In this document: positions 1-9,919 of the stretch, piece after piece
How positions within the stretch are numbered: position 1 is the stretch's first letter
How the letters are laid out: each line of letters begins with the position of its first letter
Assembly (NCBI RefSeq): GCF_001625195.1
Contig: NC_054391.1
Location: forward strand, 1,984,001 to 2,048,000
Source of the DNA: Drechmeria coniospora
Taxonomy: Eukaryota > Ascomycota > Sordariomycetes > Hypocreales > Ophiocordycipitaceae
Reading direction: 5' to 3'
DNA length: 64,000 bases
Program-made: the position numbers and the translations under genes
Notes under the pieces: generated by a model
Database searches by the model: none
What the model was told of the DNA's origin: nothing
Seen by the model: the letters and a program-made list of their open reading frames with translations, nothing else

Positions 1-1143
1 GCCGGCTCCATCTTGCACCATGTCACCCGAGAGGACGGCCGAGTTGACCCCCTATTCAGCACGCTCGCCGTTCAAAGTCCAGCTTTTGAATGGGCCTGGG
101 ACAACACGCCGGGGGGGAGGCTCGACAACCTGTACAGGAACTTTTCCCTCCTTGCAGGCTGCAGCTTTGACTTTAATATTACTTGTCTGCGATCCGCCAG
201 TGGAAAGAAACTGGCCCGAGCGAATCAGCAACTGTTCAACAACGTGAGGCAAACAGGCCTCTTCCCTGTCGGTCCTGCCGTGGATGGAAAATGGATCAAG
301 TCCATTCCTACGCTGGCTTTTGCACAAGGTAAGAGTCGAGAACGACAAGCCGACGCCCTTCCTGGTGCCCATGCTAACATCAGAGGAACAGGCAAGTTCT
401 GGAAAGGCATCAAGTCGGCCATCATATCGCATTGCGCCAACGAGCCCCATTCGTTCACGCCACCAGACATTGATAACCAAACACGGTTTGACGAATTCCT
501 CACTACCTTCCTCCCTGGTGCTGTGTTGGAACCCGAGAGGGACAAAATCAGGGCACAGTACGACTGCTTGACCAAATTTGGCGGCGACTTCCAGGAATGC
601 ATCGCTACGGTGATCAGGGACGCTTCCTTCACCTGCAATACCCGAGACCTTTTCGACTCGTACTCAGATAGATCGTACATGATGCACTACGGTTTCCCGC
701 TGGACAAATATGCCTATCACGCGAGCGACCTGATTCCCTTGTTCATGAACAACCGCACCGAGGCCGAGCAGTTGCTGATCAAGAGCGGGCTTAACGAAAC
801 GATAGCCGGACTCTACGCCGGTTCTCTTAACGACAAGGTCAAGCAGTATTATCAAAATTACTTTGCATCGTTTGCCCTGTCCGGAAATCCAAACAGGTTG
901 CTGCCCAGCCCACCAAGGCAATGGCCGATCGCCAATGGGGCACGAGATCAGCTGTCGGACGTCATGCACGTCGGTTGGGCCTTTTCCAAAGAGCACGTCT
1001 TTCAACTCGACGAAGACGAGCAGAATAGCTCAAGTGCCTGTTCCTTTTGGACAGAGATCGCCAAGGACATCACTCAACATCGGACGGCTGGTCAGGGACA
1101 CGGCTCTCCGTCCCAGGGTCCAGGCGAGGCGGATGAGCTCTAG
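1..1143 (+). CDS. Type-B carboxylesterase/lipase family protein, 5' part missing
   Basis: Secreted or cytosolic ester hydrolase of the alpha/beta-hydrolase (type-B carboxylesterase) superfamily; the substrate cannot be told. The frame is open from base 1, reading AGSILHHVTREDG, which fits the stretch just after the nucleophile elbow (GESAG) of this family, so the start and the catalytic serine lie outside the window. Family landmarks seen are AVQSPAFEWAWD, an agC...C segment, and a C-terminal YHASDLIPLF where the catalytic histidine normally sits. A canonical intron is present at 329-391 (GTAAGA donor, GCTAAC branch site at 373, ACAG acceptor). It is 63 nt long and has no stop, so an unspliced reading stays open but inserts 21 foreign residues; the spliced join gives FAQGKFWKG. 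The stop is TAG at 1141-1143. It converges with the phosphoesterase gene at 1584-2438. The family is clear; the exact enzyme is not. Confidence 0.85.
   Translation, partial: AGSILHHVTREDGRVDPLFSTLAVQSPAFEWAWDNTPGGRLDNLYRNFSLLAGCSFDFNITCLRSASGKKLARANQQLFNNVRQTGLFPVGPAVDGKWIKSIPTLAFAQGKSRERQADALPGAHANIRGTGKFWKGIKSAIISHCANEPHSFTPPDIDNQTRFDEFLTTFLPGAVLEPERDKIRAQYDCLTKFGGDFQECIATVIRDASFTCNTRDLFDSYSDRSYMMHYGFPLDKYAYHASDLIPLFMNNRTEAEQLLIKSGLNETIAGLYAGSLNDKVKQYYQNYFASFALSGNPNRLLPSPPRQWPIANGARDQLSDVMHVGWAFSKEHVFQLDEDEQNSSSACSFWTEIAKDITQHRTAGQGHGSPSQGPGEADEL
329..391 (+). other. In-frame 63-nt spliceosomal intron of the esterase gene
   Basis: The GT donor is at 329, GCTAAC at 373-378 is a consensus fungal branch site, and the AG acceptor is at 390-391. 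The length is a multiple of three without a stop, so ORF callers will read through it. Removing it restores family-like sequence. Confidence 0.75.
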
Positions 1144-1583
1144 GAAAAATGATTTATCCGTTCAGGTGGTAATAATGAAAATCTCGTCAATTTTGTTCGA
1201 TGAAATCCGTGTGTAAATAATCAGGCACGTCGGTCGATTCTGCGATGGCCTCGGCCAAGGATCGTCGTGACGAGCAAGCGTTCGTTGGTTGGTTGTGCGG
1301 AGAATCGATGGGCACGATGACGATGAAATTTTTGTAGGGAAGGGACATATGAGATGTTCGATTCTGAATAGTTCGCGGCTCATTGGTGAATGCTTTCCAT
1401 TCTCCTCCGAGATGACTGTCGGAATCGTTCGCTGGAAACACTTGACCAGGCTCAGGCTTTGTACCCCTTCCGATGAGATGATTGATGATTTCTGTGCCAA
1501 ATCATAAGCATACTTGCCAGTGGACATATACTAGCACAAACGGTGCTTGAGGCCTGCAGGAATGGTTGCCATATCGGCGGCGG
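1144..1583. other. Convergent intergenic spacer
   Basis: About 440 bp between the 3' ends of the esterase and the phosphoesterase. It presumably holds both 3' UTRs. No gene, repeat or RNA signal was recognised. Confidence 0.5.
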
Positions 1584-2438
1584 CTATAAGGTGATAGCCA
1601 TGCCCGAATCAAACCCATGCGCGTCCTTCTTGGACTTTTTTCCTTCCGACTCCGGCTTTATACTTCCTGGCAGGACATAACCTCGCTGATTGGATACGAC
1701 CCTGATGCCGTCGCGCATGAAATCGGCTGAATAACGTGTGTGGCCAAAGTTCCAGACCTTGACGCCGTCCCATCCCCCCTGCTCGAGGAGACGGGTCGCA
1801 AATGCAGGGGTCCACGGATTATTCGTGTGCTCGGGGCGAGAAGTGCCGTCAATGCAAGGTGCGTGATGCGTGGCGACTAACAGGCGCCTCTTAGAATTCT
1901 CCATCTGCGAGAGCTGCGACAGCTTCTCACGAAGCCAGGACAGGTCCTCGCCATGCATCTGGTTATGCATCGGGATTGACCACCCTTCTATTTTCTTCAT
2001 ATCGCTCACTTTAGACTCGACGGCGCTGTACGCACATTCGGGGATCGCAGACCAGAGCGTGCGGCCGAGTATCGTCAGCCTGGAATCGGCATCATCCCAT
2101 CGGGCTCGATGAAGGAGAACGACGCTTTCTGCGACAGAGGGTTCCTGGCAGAGACGGCGGGCGGCATCAAGGCCCGAGCTGTAGCCAAGGCCGTAGAACT
2201 CGTGATTTCCCAGCACTAGGAACACTCTTTTGTATCGCGATACTTGCGCCTCGAGGAAGTTCAGGTACCCTTGATAGTCAATGAGGCGGCCGATGTCACC
2301 GCCCAGAAGGAGAAACGGTGCCGATGCTGGAAAGGTACAGGACGCATACTGCTGGCCGATCTCGAGATGGAGGTCGGAGAGGATTTGCACTCGCGAGCGC
2401 GACGGGCGCAGTCGCGTTGGGATAATGCTCCATGGCAT
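1584..2438 (-). CDS. Calcineurin-like metallophosphoesterase
   Basis: Predicted binuclear-metal phosphoesterase of 284 residues, single exon. All diagnostic blocks of the superfamily are present in order: SDLHLE near residue 21, GGDIG near 47, GNHEFYG near 77, THHAP near 190 and a C-terminal GHTRYSADF. These supply the metal ligands D, H, D, N, H, H and H. The motif order and spacing resemble the fungal 'Ser/Thr protein phosphatase-like' hydrolases of unknown substrate. No signal peptide or membrane segment is seen, and the basic tail (KKSKKDAHG) suggests a soluble intracellular protein. The ATG at 2438 was chosen because it is the first Met in the open frame and leaves a short basic N-terminus before the first motif. 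Substrate and pathway cannot be inferred. Confidence 0.88.
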   Translation of the reverse strand: MPWSIIPTRLRPSRSRVQILSDLHLEIGQQYASCTFPASAPFLLLGGDIGRLIDYQGYLNFLEAQVSRYKRVFLVLGNHEFYGLGYSSGLDAARRLCQEPSVAESVVLLHRARWDDADSRLTILGRTLWSAIPECAYSAVESKVSDMKKIEGWSIPMHNQMHGEDLSWLREKLSQLSQMENSKRRLLVATHHAPCIDGTSRPEHTNNPWTPAFATRLLEQGGWDGVKVWNFGHTRYSADFMRDGIRVVSNQRGYVLPGSIKPESEGKKSKKDAHGFDSGMAITL

Positions 2439-2520
2439 TATTGTTCACGACTGGAAGCGGGGTGAAGAAAGGGCATGATAGTATGCCAGCAACATGGCCA
2501 AACTGGTTCGGCGCCTTGAT

Positions 2521-2930
2521 GTTACAGTACCTGAGTAATAATACTTAGCAACTGCTCGTACCGGTACCAGGCATATCGCCAGGCACTACCTAGTACGGAG
2601 TACAGCACGTAAGTACAGTACTCCGTACAGTAACAAGTATTGATAATTGTCATTCCTCTTTAAGCCACGCTAACGCTAGTATTAAAAGGAGAGCCTGGCA
2701 CAGTCAGGAGAGCACTGTGCTTCGTCATTAATCAACGGTTTTGTACGGAGTACGGAGTAGCGGTACCTACCTAGGTTCTAGGCGACTACGAGCAAGTACT
2801 GTTGGTGTACAAGAAGCTTTACATACATAACGATCACTATTACTCCGACCTCCGTACGAGTTTCTGTAAATAATAATTTCTTCAGCAAGTACCTACTCCG
2901 TACTCGTTGTAAATTATCAATGCTCCGTGC
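2521..2930. repeat. GTAC-word island 1
   Basis: This spacer is dense in GTAC-core words: GTACGGAGTAC near 2593, GTACTCCGTAC near 2620, a doubled TACGGAGTACGGAGTA near 2745, and ACTCCGTACTC near 2893. The words occur in both orientations with irregular spacing. No coding potential is seen. It lies in the promoter-side spacer of the phosphoesterase. Confidence 0.6.
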
Positions 2931-3125
2931 GGAGCGTTCACACCGCAAGTTGCGAGTGGTCCGTAACACCTTGAACATCGTCACTGAAGCTCCGAAAATA
3001 TTCTCGAAATCCGACCAACATACAACGGGTTATCTGCATCAACTTCATCATCAGATCGATTGGCCTATATATATCTCGCTTACCTTAACTCATGACAGAA
3101 GCTGGATGTCCGTGGCCGCCGCATC

Positions 3126-3772
3126 ATGGACTCGACGCTTGTCAACATCGCCACCCGTACCCTGAAGCACCATGGTGTACCCGTTTGCATTGTCGGAGAG
3201 CTTGCACGGAATTACTACAACGTTCTCCGGGTCTGCCATGTTCGTCCACCAGCCGACAGGCCTCTGTGAATTGATGGTATCTAATTCTGCAACCAGGACC
3301 TAGAAATCTGCGTCCCCGAAACCAGTTCACTTGTTGCAGCTGGCCTCTTGTGCTCCACGCGGCTCTTTGAACCGTGGGTTCATGATGGAAACTTCAACAA
3401 CTACACCGAGTACAAGCGCGGCATGTCTCGCGTACGGACGGCCGGCTGTGCCAGCCCTTCTCGGTCCATGGTCATATTTCCCGCCTCCTTGTTCGGCCTC
3501 GATCCGATTGAGCATGTACTCGTACCGCCTGGTGTCGACCGGCAAGCTAGATGACATTGCCACCCTGCGGCTTCCTCGCCTGGTACCGCCCCTCAAGGAC
3601 ATGGCCAGCCGGTACTTGAACGCGGCGGATGACGTGGCCATGATTGCCGCCGAGCAGCTCGTTGACGACATGAACCTTTGACGCGTTGTGGGTCGAAAGA
3701 AACCTCGCAGGCGCGGATGCCGCCTTGGTCGCCCTCATTGAGACTCAGGCAGCAGGGGTGTGGTACTTGTAG
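3126..3772 (+). pseudogene. Decayed member of an uncharacterised fungal family (nucleotidyltransferase-like fold suspected)
   Basis: A coding remnant scattered over three frames. Exon 1 (3126-3239) reads MDSTLVNIATRTLKHHG followed by VPVCIVGELARNYYNV. An intron at 3240-3296 (57 nt, GTTCGT donor, CTAAT branch, CCAG acceptor) joins in phase 0 to DLEICVPETSS. This frame runs through YTEYKRG and MVIFPASLFGLDPIEHV, then a one-base shift between about 3520 and 3558 moves the reading to KLDDIATLRLPRLVPPL and AADDVAMIAAEQLV. A second shift at the TTT of 3677-3679 is needed to continue into LWVERNLAGADAALVAL, ending at TAG 3770-3772. The pattern 'GVPVCIVGELA.NYYNV' followed by 'HDLEICVP' is one I associate with expanded Pezizomycotina families of unknown function, possibly with a nucleotidyltransferase fold (inference). 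It is either a pseudogene or a place with two sequencing errors. Confidence 0.7.
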
Positions 3773-4180
3773 TGATGTTGCGCAGGCCGGTTTGGCTTGC
3801 GGGTTTGCGTCACAACCTACTTGTTCGAAGTGTGCAAGTACGTGCATTATTGGAGTCGCCAGCATTGGCAGGCATTCGCCCAGTACTCACCAAGTCCAAC
3901 GTTCCGGGACAGCTGATCCATATGGCACTAATATTACTCCATATTTACAACTATGTCATGTACAGTACAAGTAAGTACTTGCCGAGTACGGGGTATTACT
4001 GATGTGCTAAATATCAAGTGTCATTCCGTCGTTGTTGAGTACATGTGGCATTGCGTAGTGCTATAATTCCACCGTACTAGCCAGCTAACAAAGCTTCTGA
4101 GCTTCCGAACTCAATACACCTCACCTCGGTGACCATCGCATGCACACATGCACACATGCCATCTCACGGCACTGTCCACA
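3773..4180. other. Intergenic spacer, promoter side of the TFIIIC gene
   Basis: About 400 bp with a few GTAC words (for example near 3959-3990). No gene was recognised. A CACATG-type short repeat (4142-4158) lies just before the chosen start of the next gene. Confidence 0.4.
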
Positions 4181-6417
4181 ATGCGCACGCGAACCTCGAA
4201 CCGCACCAAGACTTTTACGGTGGAAAGGTACGAATTCGACAGCAGCAGCGATGACAAAGACGTTGAGCCACCTCGAAAGCGCAAAAACGCCGAAGAACGC
4301 GATGCAAACTTTGACGACGCCCTTGATGCCAACGAAGCTCTGGACGAGGACGAAGAGAGCGACAACGAAAAGGAGGATGCCGTTCTCGCCGAGTCCGACG
4401 CTGCCGGCCCCTCCGCTGACACGCCTCACAAGTGGCCGAGAAGTCACATCTCCCGTCATCGACGCAAGCCCCTCAAGGCACGGCTGCCGGCTGGTAGCGC
4501 ATTGGCGTACCGCGACATCGACCCTGTGCCGCCCGACAGCCACGCAGTCAAGAGCTACGTCGGTCCTTACTCGCGCACCATCCGAGGTCTGGCCATGGTC
4601 GAGATGTGGTACGGGCCGACGCTCTCCAAGATCCGCTTGGCGCAAAGGCTGCTCGACCGCTGGATTGGCTGGACCGTACTGCCGCCCAAGGTCGTCGCCC
4701 ACGACGAGCACCTTGGTCTCCGCGCCGTCTGGACACCTGGTTTTTTCGAGGGCGAGGCTAGATTTGCCCTCTCGTGGATGGAGCGCGTGAGAAGCAGCCT
4801 GGCTCGTGGCCATGGACCACCCCAGCTGCGGCAGCTGTCCTCGGACGAGGCCGCGCCGTACCAGCTCTCGTCCGGGTCCCTGCCCGTCCTCGTCGGTCCG
4901 TATCCTAACCAGTCGGAGATTTGTCTGGCGCCCACCGAGGCCTGCTCCATCGCCCATTCGGGTCTACCTTTTGCCAAAGATGAAGACGCCACCAAGATGG
5001 CCGGCGGCTGGGTGCTCGATGCCGCCGGCATCGTCATCGGCATGGATTGGGCACCGCGCAGCCGGGAGCTGGCCGTCCAGGTGCTCGCCCTCGCCGTCAT
5101 CCCGCACGCGGACCAGAGGAACTACAACTTTGAGGTCGAGCACCAGAAACCAGATTTTGAAAGGCATGGCGTCGTGCAGATATGGGCCTTTCGAGGAGAC
5201 AAGTCCCAACACAATGTCGCGAGGCCTTCCACTCTTCCGCCGCGGCTGCAGAGGACCCTGTGCTTCGATTACGGCCGTGCGAGGAGGGTCAGATGGAGCC
5301 CCGGCTGTGAATTGCTAGCCGTCCTGTGCGGTGACGGCAGGATATGCATCGTCCAGGTCGACTGCGACGACGAGGGGGAACGGGGTTACGGTCCGCAACA
5401 TCACCATGCCACACCTTCATCGCCGTGCCACTCACTGACTAGTCGTGAGCAGAAATGGTCCAGAATCCCGTCGCTTCATTGCTCCTGTCGAACGAGCAAG
5501 CCGTCAAGGCCACCGCGATGGCCTGGGTCTCGCTTAACCGCCTCGTGGCAGGCTACTCGGACGGCTCCATCGCCCTCTGGTCCGTCCACCCGCCTTGCCT
5601 CCTCTCGCGACACCCCACCCACCACAGCGCCGTTGTCGACATCGCCACCGGCTATCCAGCCATGCCCTATCTCGTCGCCTCCACTCCCGTCGGAGGTTCG
5701 GCCAAGCTCTTCGACCTGCGCGCTCCGAGCATCGAGACGACCGAGGTGCAGACCAACGCCGTCAACTGGCAGCCCAACCTGCTCTCCTGGAGCGACCACA
5801 CCCAGGGCTTCTACTCGACTTACCCCTCGGCGAACGCGCTCAACACCATGGTCGGTTTTATGAATCACCGGCATTTCCCCCTCGTCCGCCGAGTCTTTAC
5901 GAGCGATTGTTTCCTCGCCTGCCTGTCCGTCGGCAAGACGCACCCCTTCCTCCTCGTCGGCACCACCGACGGCTCGCTCTGGTCTCTGAACCCGCAGGGG
6001 GAGCTGTTCAAGGCCCGGCGCCCGCCCCAGGACCGCCTCCGCATCTTCCAGCACCGCCACCGCTCCGCCGACATGTTTCCCCAACATTCGCCGGCATCCG
6101 CCCGCGGCGCCTCGCAGATAATCCACGGCTTCGCCATGGAAAAGAACCTGCACGGCCCGGCCGAGGCGAAGCCGGCGCCGAAGAAGTTCAAGAAGGCAAA
6201 GAAGGCCGACGAGGCCGACGAAGGTGGCGCCGACGACGAACCAGCCGCGCTCGCGGACCCTACCCGCGGCATCGTTCACGAGCTTGGCACGAGGATCACC
6301 GTGGTCGAGTGGAATCCAAACGTCGAGTACGGGTGCTGGGCTGCAGCGGCCATGGCCTCGGGTTTGGTGCGCGTCATGGATCTCGGGCTCGAGAACGTCG
6401 GCGACGGGGATGGCTGA
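4181..6417 (+). CDS. tfc6: TFIIIC (tau) subunit Tfc6-like WD-repeat protein
   Basis: Predicted subunit of TFIIIC, the RNA polymerase III assembly factor that binds the B box of tRNA genes; nuclear. Model: exon 1 4181-5384, intron 5385-5452 (GTTACG donor, GCAG acceptor, CTGAC branch), exon 2 5453-6417, giving 722 residues. The N-terminus (MRTRTSNRTKTFTVERYEF) and the following acidic/basic low-complexity stretch to about residue 105 match the layout of filamentous-fungal Tfc6 proteins. WD-like beta-propeller segments follow, such as AMAWVSLNRLVAGYSDGSIALW and VGTTDGSLWSL, then a KKFKKAKKAD linker and a last blade near VVEWNP. An in-frame upstream ATG at 4148 would add 11 residues; 4181 was preferred because it fits the family start. 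A second possible donor at 5391 has the same phase and would add Gly-Tyr. The subunit assignment rests on recalled family resemblance. Confidence 0.75.
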
Positions 6418-6465
6418 TGGTCATGTTTTTCTTTCACCTTTGACAGCGAATGATACCCCCCACGC

Positions 6466-7643
6466 CTAGACGGCTAGGCATTGCGACCCCATGACGGTGT
6501 GGTGGTAGTCGAATCCCTTGGCCATGCCAAACAAGTGCATTGCCGCGGCGAGCACGACAAAGAGGTGAAAGATCTGGTGCGAGCTGCCCCAAATGTCGAA
6601 TGCTCCTGGGAAACTCCGCTCCGGCCAGCGAACCTGAGCAGTCGGTCAGCACCACGTGCAGGTCAGCCAGCGAGTCAGGGGTGGGGACGCACGGCGTAGA
6701 TGACGGCGCCAGCTATGTACATGACACCCTGGGCAATGACCCAAGTGATGCCCATCCTGTCCTCGAGCCCCCGGTAGCCGTAGATGGTGAGACCCTGGAG
6801 GATGGGGACGACGCCCGAAACGCCGAGGCCGATGAACATGGCCGCTCGGTAGGGCCGCCACAGCGGTGTGCGGAACCGGTCCAGCCAGGACACCATCGTG
6901 CACCCGAGGCCGAGGATGCATATCTGTGCGTCTCTCCACGTTAGCAGGTTCGGCATCGGAAACGGGGGCGACGGGGGACCGACCAGCCCGAGATAGACCG
7001 TCAACAGCGTCGGCTTGCAGAAGAAGCCATAGTACATGGCCGGCACGTAGCTCCCCACGATCAAGGCCACGATTCCCGTGTAGTCCAGCTTGTTCCCCCA
7101 CCTGGCCACCGACGGGCTATGGTCCTGGATGGCGTGATAGGTCGCGCTCATACCGAGACACAGCACGGCGCCGCCGAAGAAGCACGAGAAGACCAAGACG
7201 TCCGACGACGAGGCGGACGCGTATCGCGGTTGAATTTCGTAGTACAGGTACGTCGCCGACGTCATGGCGAGCAGGGCGCCGACGAGGTGCGACCAGATGT
7301 TGACCGATTCGTTGTGCAGGTAGAAAAGCGAGCGGAACGCGTGCGAGTATGAGGCGCGGATCTGACGGTAGCCCGAGTGTATGAAGGCATTGTCCCGCCG
7401 CCAGGCGGGCAGGTCGTCCCAGAGGAGGAGAAGCGTCCGCTCGGCCTTGTGCTCGAGGGTCTTGACTGCCGCGATGAGGGCATCCTTGGATGATGATGAG
7501 GACTGGCGCCGGTGCCGTTGACGGAGACGATCTGCTTGTTCATTCGGTGGGCTCATCTTGCATGGGATTGAATCTAATGACGATGATGGATCGTACGAAG
7601 TAGTCAAACTCTTGGTCGTGGATGGAACTGGGACTGCCTGCAT
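6466..7643 (-). CDS. PAQR/haemolysin-III family seven-helix membrane protein (Izh-like)
   Basis: Integral membrane protein of the adiponectin-receptor-like family; yeast Izh members affect zinc and sterol/lipid homeostasis, and fungal members may be metal-dependent hydrolases (family knowledge). Spliced model on the minus strand: 7643-6984, 6923-6693, 6633-6466, 352 residues. Conserved motifs: [39 protein letters not shown] and, only in the last exon, the zinc-binding HQIFH. Introns: 6924-6983 (60 nt, GTCGGT donor, GCTAAC branch) is in frame without a stop, and 6634-6692 (59 nt) joins IYA to [10 protein letters not shown]. Without the second splice the protein would end before the HxxxH motif. 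Met at 7643 is the longest start; an alternative Met30 lies at 7556 (MSPPNEQ). The neighbouring tfc6 gene converges with it, leaving only about 50 bp between stops. Confidence 0.88.
6924..6983 (-). other. In-frame 60-nt intron of the PAQR gene
   Basis: On the minus strand: GT donor at 6983-6982, a GCTAAC branch site and a CACAG acceptor ending at 6924. Removing it joins TVYLGL to ICILGLGC, which matches the helix sequence of the family. Retention would insert 20 residues between two membrane helices without shifting the frame. Confidence 0.7.
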
Positions 7644-7799
7644 TTGAGCAGAAATTTCAACAACGGGGAGACGTGATCATATCAATTGGATCTTGAAACC
7701 GTTGGGGCTCGAGAAATCGCATGGCCGAGGTTGAGGTGGCCGGCCGAGCGTCGGTCGAAGGGGTTGAGGGTGGGTTGGGCCGGAAATTGCCCTCACCAA

Positions 7800-8310
7800 A
7801 TTGTTGCTGTACGGAGTAAGTAGGCAATGCTAAACGTACAGTACGGAGAATATGCGGCGAACCTTGGTGCCTCGGTTTATCGTACACCCACCTCGTTGGC
7901 TACAAAAATGCGGGCGCAAGTACTGTACAACTACAACGTAAGTGCAAAGGTACTTGACACCGACCACTGAGTATTATTACAATGTACATGTAATATGTAC
8001 AAATACTCGGTATTCCGTGTTACATGAATTACAGTAATGCAAGTACTGTACTGTAGGAGTACTTAGCACACCTACCTGTACTTCTGCGTAGGTAGCGGGC
8101 CTAGAGAAGTATAAGTACAGTACTCCGTACCAAGGAAAACTAGAAACTAATACACTAGGCCAGGAGGAGGTAGTTAATAGCTGGTTTACTGGTAGTTCGC
8201 TACAAGTTATCTTCCACTTGGCCGATGACCTAGCCACTAGTAGTAGTATTAGTAGGCTCGTTTACTAGGGTGCTGCTGTGCGGTGCAAGTACTTACTCCC
8301 GCAGTGGGAC
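7800..8310. repeat. GTAC-word island 2
   Basis: AT-richer spacer packed with GTAC-core words, for example TGTACGGAGTAAG at 7808, GTACAGTACGGAG near 7835, AGTACTGTACAAC near 7919 and AGTACAGTACTCCGTACC near 8115. It separates the PAQR promoter from the tma7 3' end. No gene was recognised between 7644 and 8945. Confidence 0.6.
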
Positions 8311-8945
8311 AGTTGCACTGCATAGTATCTGCTGTTGCGATTGCATCAGCACCTGAAATCCATCTCTGGCAGTGCGACTTGAAGTAGGCATCGGCAGACG
8401 TAATCTTGTGCTCTCCTCTCTGTATAGTCCTCGATAACATCTACGGCTCTTGCAAGGCTATTCTGCACTTCTTTCCCCCACATTCTGACCTGAATTCCTG
8501 TCCCTTTCGCCGATCTGTTGACGTCGATATTGCGTCTGCCTCGGCGTGGGACGACAATCAGTGAGTGTGAAAGTGGACGAGCCCAGATTTGAGACTCCAC
8601 ACTCGAGTAATCATCACTTCGGATATTCCACTAGGAGCGTGTGAAGTTGGATATTCCAATATACATAGAACATACATGGTACCACAACGCAGTTGCTGCT
8701 GGCATCGGCGAGCGCCGTCGAGTCGCGCTGGTAACGGCATCACCGCCAAGCAGGAGTGTGAGTATGCAACGCATTTCTCGTCAGACCGCACTATCGCCAT
8801 TCCCTCGAGCACCGTCTTCCTGACATGGAGTCCCGACCCATCAAAGTATCGCAGGCCCATTGCGGCGCACGAAAACATCGCACCCTGTAACACAAATCAC
8901 CGAGGGCGCTGTTGTGTCCTTCAAGGCGTCTCGACCATCTACCAT

Positions 8946-9270
8946 CTATTTCTTGCCGCTCTTCTTGATACCCTGGGTTCCCGTGTTGAGAGGACCCTTG
9001 CCGCCGGCCTTGGCTGCCAGCTCCTTGCGCGCCTTTTCGTCTGCTCGCTGTTAGCGTCCATCCGTCCGCATTCGAATGCGACACCGTATCGTCATACCTG
9101 CCCGCTTTTTCTCGAGGAAAGCCTTGTCATCTTCGTCGAGTTCCTTTTCCTGCCTCTTTGCTTGCTTCAAAGGCTTGGCCTTGCCGCCTGCGGAGTGATG
9201 CGGCTGTCAGAGAGCTGGACGGTGCCAATGGGAGAGGAGAACACGGACCTTCTCTGTTGGCTCCACCCAT
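8946..9270 (-). CDS. tma7: Translation machinery-associated protein Tma7, three-exon gene
   Basis: Very small, highly basic ribosome-associated protein (68 residues) of the conserved Tma7/CCDC72 family. It is too fragmented to appear as an ORF. Minus-strand exons: 9270-9249 (22 nt), 9187-9098 (90 nt), 9040-8946 (95 nt). Introns: 9188-9248 (61 nt, GTCCGT...CTGACAG...CGCAG) and 9041-9097 (57 nt, GTATGA...GCTAAC...GCAG). The spliced protein starts MGGANREGGKAKPLKQ, continues KELDEDDKAFLEKK, and ends GGKGPLNTGTQGIKKSGKK. The basic start, the acidic DEDDKAF core and the GIKKSGKK end are the hallmarks of the family. All splice phases agree. It is divergently arranged with prp4, with about 650 bp between the start codons. 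Confidence 0.93.
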
Positions 9271-9919
9271 CGTTTCGTGGAAATTATTCGGTCCAAGGCA
9301 AGGGAAATGCAATCAGTTCAGAGTACCACTGGACGATGCGAACCGTCCGATATCGCCAGATGAAGAGAAACGTCGGACGCAACGTCAGTCCTTCGTGAAA
9401 AGTGGTGCAGATATTTGCGGGGCTGTGGCTTAGGTAATCAACGTCTGTCGTCGCCCCACCCTTATCGCCCGTCGCGGGCAGCTACATCATTAAAACTTCC
9501 CAACTCCACAAGATCGTCGCGTCACCGCTCTACCCGCCTTGCTTCCTTCCTTCCACCAAATTGCTGCCGCAGCACAGCGAGCGTCTCGCATGACCACGTA
9601 GTTTCGAATCTCCTGCTACGAGATTCAACCATATCAGAGCTTTCTTATTCCATCGGCACGGCTCCTCGCTGTTGCCCTCGGTTTTCGTCCCTCCGCTCTC
9701 GACGGCCTCCTCTCCCCTTGTCAAATTTCCACCCTTCTTTCCCGCTTTCTCCCCATGCCACCCTTTTCGACTCTCATACATTCATCATCTATGGCTTGAG
9801 CCTTTGGCAACGTTTGTACTCTGGTTGGACGCTTCCTTCTGACCGCACACCGCTTCGCAAGAATCCAGGCTGACACTCCTTCTGCCTCGCAACATACTCG
9901 GATCAAACCTTTGCTCACC
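9271..9919. promoter_or_regulatory. Divergent promoter region between tma7 and prp4
   Basis: About 650 bp separates the two start codons, so both promoters and 5' UTRs must lie here. The right half (about 9450-9850) is pyrimidine-rich on the plus strand, as is common in leaders of filamentous fungi. No clear TATA box was seen. The arrangement is inferred from gene order only. Confidence 0.45.

Noticed and set aside
4148..4180. Upstream ATG extending the Tfc6-like protein by 11 residues
   Set aside because: It lies in a CACATG short repeat; the next Met (4181) begins the family-like N-terminus.
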